From Meconema thalassinum (Eukaryota; Arthropoda; Insecta; Orthoptera; Tettigoniidae): a stretch of DNA of 64,000 nucleotides. Below are positions 61,438 to 64,000 of the stretch, one piece after another. The notes below the pieces were generated by a model. That model made no database searches. It was not told the origin of the DNA and saw only the letters and a program-made list of their open reading frames with translations. The position numbers were made by a program, and so were the translations under genes. The stretch spans positions 1,696,475,978-1,696,539,977 of the forward strand of contig OX336388.2 of assembly GCA_946902985.2 (NCBI GenBank), written 5' to 3'. How positions within the stretch are numbered: the stretch's first letter is position 1; each line of letters starts with the position of its first letter.

Positions 61438-64000
61438 AACTTCGTTACTAATTATGACAAGTAACAGTAATTTCGATACAAATTATGGCAGGTAACTGTA
61501 ACTTCGATACTATTTATGACAGGTAACAGTAACTTCGATACTTATTTTGACAAGTAACTGTAACTTCGATAATAATTATGACAGGTAACTGTAACTTCGT
61601 TACTAATTATGACAAGTAACTGTAATTTCGATAAAAATTTTGGCAGGTAACTGTAACTTCGATACTAATTATGACAGGTAACAGTCACTTCGATACTAAT
61701 TATGAGAAGTAACTGTAACTTCGATACTAATTACGACAGGTAACTGTAACTTCAATACTAATTATGACAAATAACTGTAATTTCGATACAAATTATGGCA
61801 GGAAACTGTAACTTCGATACTAATCATGACAGGTAACAGTAAGTTCGATACTAATTATGACATGTAACTATAACTTCGATACAAATTATGACAGGTAACT
61901 GTAACTTCGATACTAATTTTGACAAGTAACTTTAATTTCGATACTAGTAATGGCAGGTAACTGTAACTTCCTTACTAATTATGACAAGTCCCTTTAATTT
62001 CAATACAAATTATGGCAGGTAACTGTAACTTCGATACTAATTATGTCAGGTAACAGTTACTTCGATACTAATTATGACAGGAAACTGTAACTTCGTTACT
62101 AATTATGACAAGTAACTGTAATTTCGATACAAATTATGGCAGGTAACGGTACCTTCGATACTAATTATGACAGGTAACTGTAACTTCGATACTAATTATG
62201 ACAAGGAACTGTAATTTCGATACAAATTATGACAGGTAACGGTAACTTTGATACTAATTATGACAGGTAACTGTAACTTCGATACTAATTATGACAAGAA
62301 ACTCTAACTTCGTTACTAATTATGACAAGTAACAGTAATATTGATAAAAAATTATGGTAGGTAACTGTAACTTCAATACTAATTATGACAGGTAACAGTA
62401 ACTTCGATACTAATTATGACAGGTAACTGTAACTTCGTTACTATTTATGACAAGTCCCTGCAATTTCGTTACAAATTATGGCAGGTAACTGTAACTTCGT
62501 TACTAATTATGACAAGTAACTGTAATTTCGTTACAAATTATGGCATGTAATAGTAATTTCGATACTAATTATGACAGGTAACAGTAACTTCGATACTAAT
62601 TATGACAAGTAACAGTAACTTCGATACTTATTATGACAAGTAACTGTAACTTCGATACTAATTATGACAGGTAACTGTAACTTCGTTACTAAATATGACA
62701 AGGAACTGTAATTTAGATACAAATTATGGCAGGTAACTGTAACTTCGATACTAATTATGACAAGGAACTGTAATTTCGATACAAATTATGGCAGGTAACT
62801 GTAACTTCGATACTAATTATGACAGGTAACAGTAACTTCGATACTTATTATGACAAGTAACTGTAACTTCGATACTAATTATGACAGGTAACTGTAACTT
62901 CGATACTAATTATGACAAGTAACTGTAACTTCGATACTAATTGTGACAAGTAACTGTAACTTCGATACTAATTATGACGGGTAACAGTAACTTCGATATT
63001 CATTATGACAAGTAACAGTAACTTCGATACTAATTATGACAAGTAACTGTAATATCGATACAAATTTTGGCAGGTAACGGTAACTTCGATACTAATTATG
63101 ACAGGTAACAGTAACTTCGATACTTATTATGACAAGTAACTGTAACTTCGATACTAATTATGACTGGTAACTGTAACTTCGATACTAATTATGACAAGTA
63201 ATTATAACTTCGATACAAATTATGACAGGTAACAGTAACTTCGATACTCATTATGACCAGAAACTCTAACTTCGTTACTAATTATGACAAGTAACAGTAA
63301 TTTTGATAAAAAATTATGGTAGGTTACTGTAACTTCAATACGTATTATGACAGGTAACAATAACTTCGATACTAATTATGACAGGTAATTGTAACTTCTT
63401 TACTAATTATGACAAGTAACTTTAATTTCGATACTAATTATGGCAGGTAACTGTAACTTCGTTACTAATTATGACAAGTCCCTGTAATTTCGATACAAAT
63501 TATGGCAGGTAACTGTAACTTCGATACTAATTATGACAGGTAACAGTAACTTCGATACTGATTATGACAAGTAACAGTAACTTCGTTACTAATTATGACA
63601 AGTAAATGTAATTTCGATACAAATTATGGCAGGTAACTGTAACTTCGTTACTAATTATGACAAGTCCCTGTAGTTTCGATACAAGTTATGGCAGGTAACT
63701 GTAACTTTGATACCAATTATGACAGGTAACAGGAACTTCGATACTAAATATGACAGGTAACTGTAACTTCGCTACTAATTAAGACAAGTAACTCTAATTT
63801 TGATTTAAAAAAATATGGCAGGTAACGGTAACATCGATACTATTTAATACAGGTAACAGTAACTTCGATACTAATTATGACAGGTTACTGTAACATCGTC
63901 ACTAATTATGTAAAGTAACTGTATCTTCGATACTAATTATGACAAGTAACTGTAGCTTCGATACTTATTATGACAGGTAACTGTAATTTCGATACAAATT
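61352..64000. repeat. 31-bp satellite array, right block
   Basis: Satellite continues to the window edge. From about 63640 to the end it repeats the block near 56100-56470, including the distinctive GATTTAAAAAAATATGG monomer (63800 and 56270). No gene is visible. Confidence 0.96.

Overview
The window is eukaryotic, almost certainly metazoan, repetitive DNA with no recognisable host gene. About 52 kb of the 64 kb is one AT-rich satellite (GC near 32%) built from roughly 1,690 copies of a 31-bp monomer. Set into it are two Penelope-like retroelement (PLE) insertions and one tRNA-derived SINE that is present twice because of a later duplication. EN+ PLEs, a tRNA SINE with an ATT tail and long higher-order satellite structure point to an invertebrate heterochromatic region such as a centromere or pericentromere. 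The SINE 3' body looks like tails I associate with arthropods, but the species cannot be fixed from this sequence.

Layout: 1-4913 satellite; 4914-7627 PLE family 1 (a 5'-truncated minus-strand copy facing away from a shorter plus-strand copy, giving 669-bp inverted arms); 7628-46957 satellite with nested higher-order repeats; 46958-55412 PLE family 2 (a 112-bp inverted tail, a broken copy, then two intact near-identical head-to-tail copies, each encoding 785 aa); 55413-64000 satellite, with SINE copies at 59321-59555 and 61117-61351.

The satellite is hierarchical: 31-bp monomers, a loose pentamer of about 155 bp, long (6,487 bp) and short (3,255 bp) higher-order units, and a near-perfect 9,742-bp tandem duplication of one long plus one short unit (13921-23662 and 23663-33404). 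Smaller private duplications of 683, 3,289 and 1,796 bp show recent unequal exchange.

The most informative signals concern the PLEs. Both insertions are flanked by 12-bp target-site duplications, confirmed by unoccupied paralogous sites elsewhere in the array. Both land within 4 bp of the same point of the monomer. Both have element 3' tails at both outer ends, as if reverse transcription had been primed from both sides of a staggered break. In both, only the right end carries an extra 29-34 bp, which encodes the first residues of the element's own ORF (GRESLN). Family 1 carries a complete minimal hammerhead-ribozyme-like motif in its tail on both arms. Family 2 carries the same fold with a changed core (C3 to U, G8 to A, G at position 17) and is predicted not to cleave normally; it is also the family present as a 2.5-unit tandem concatemer.
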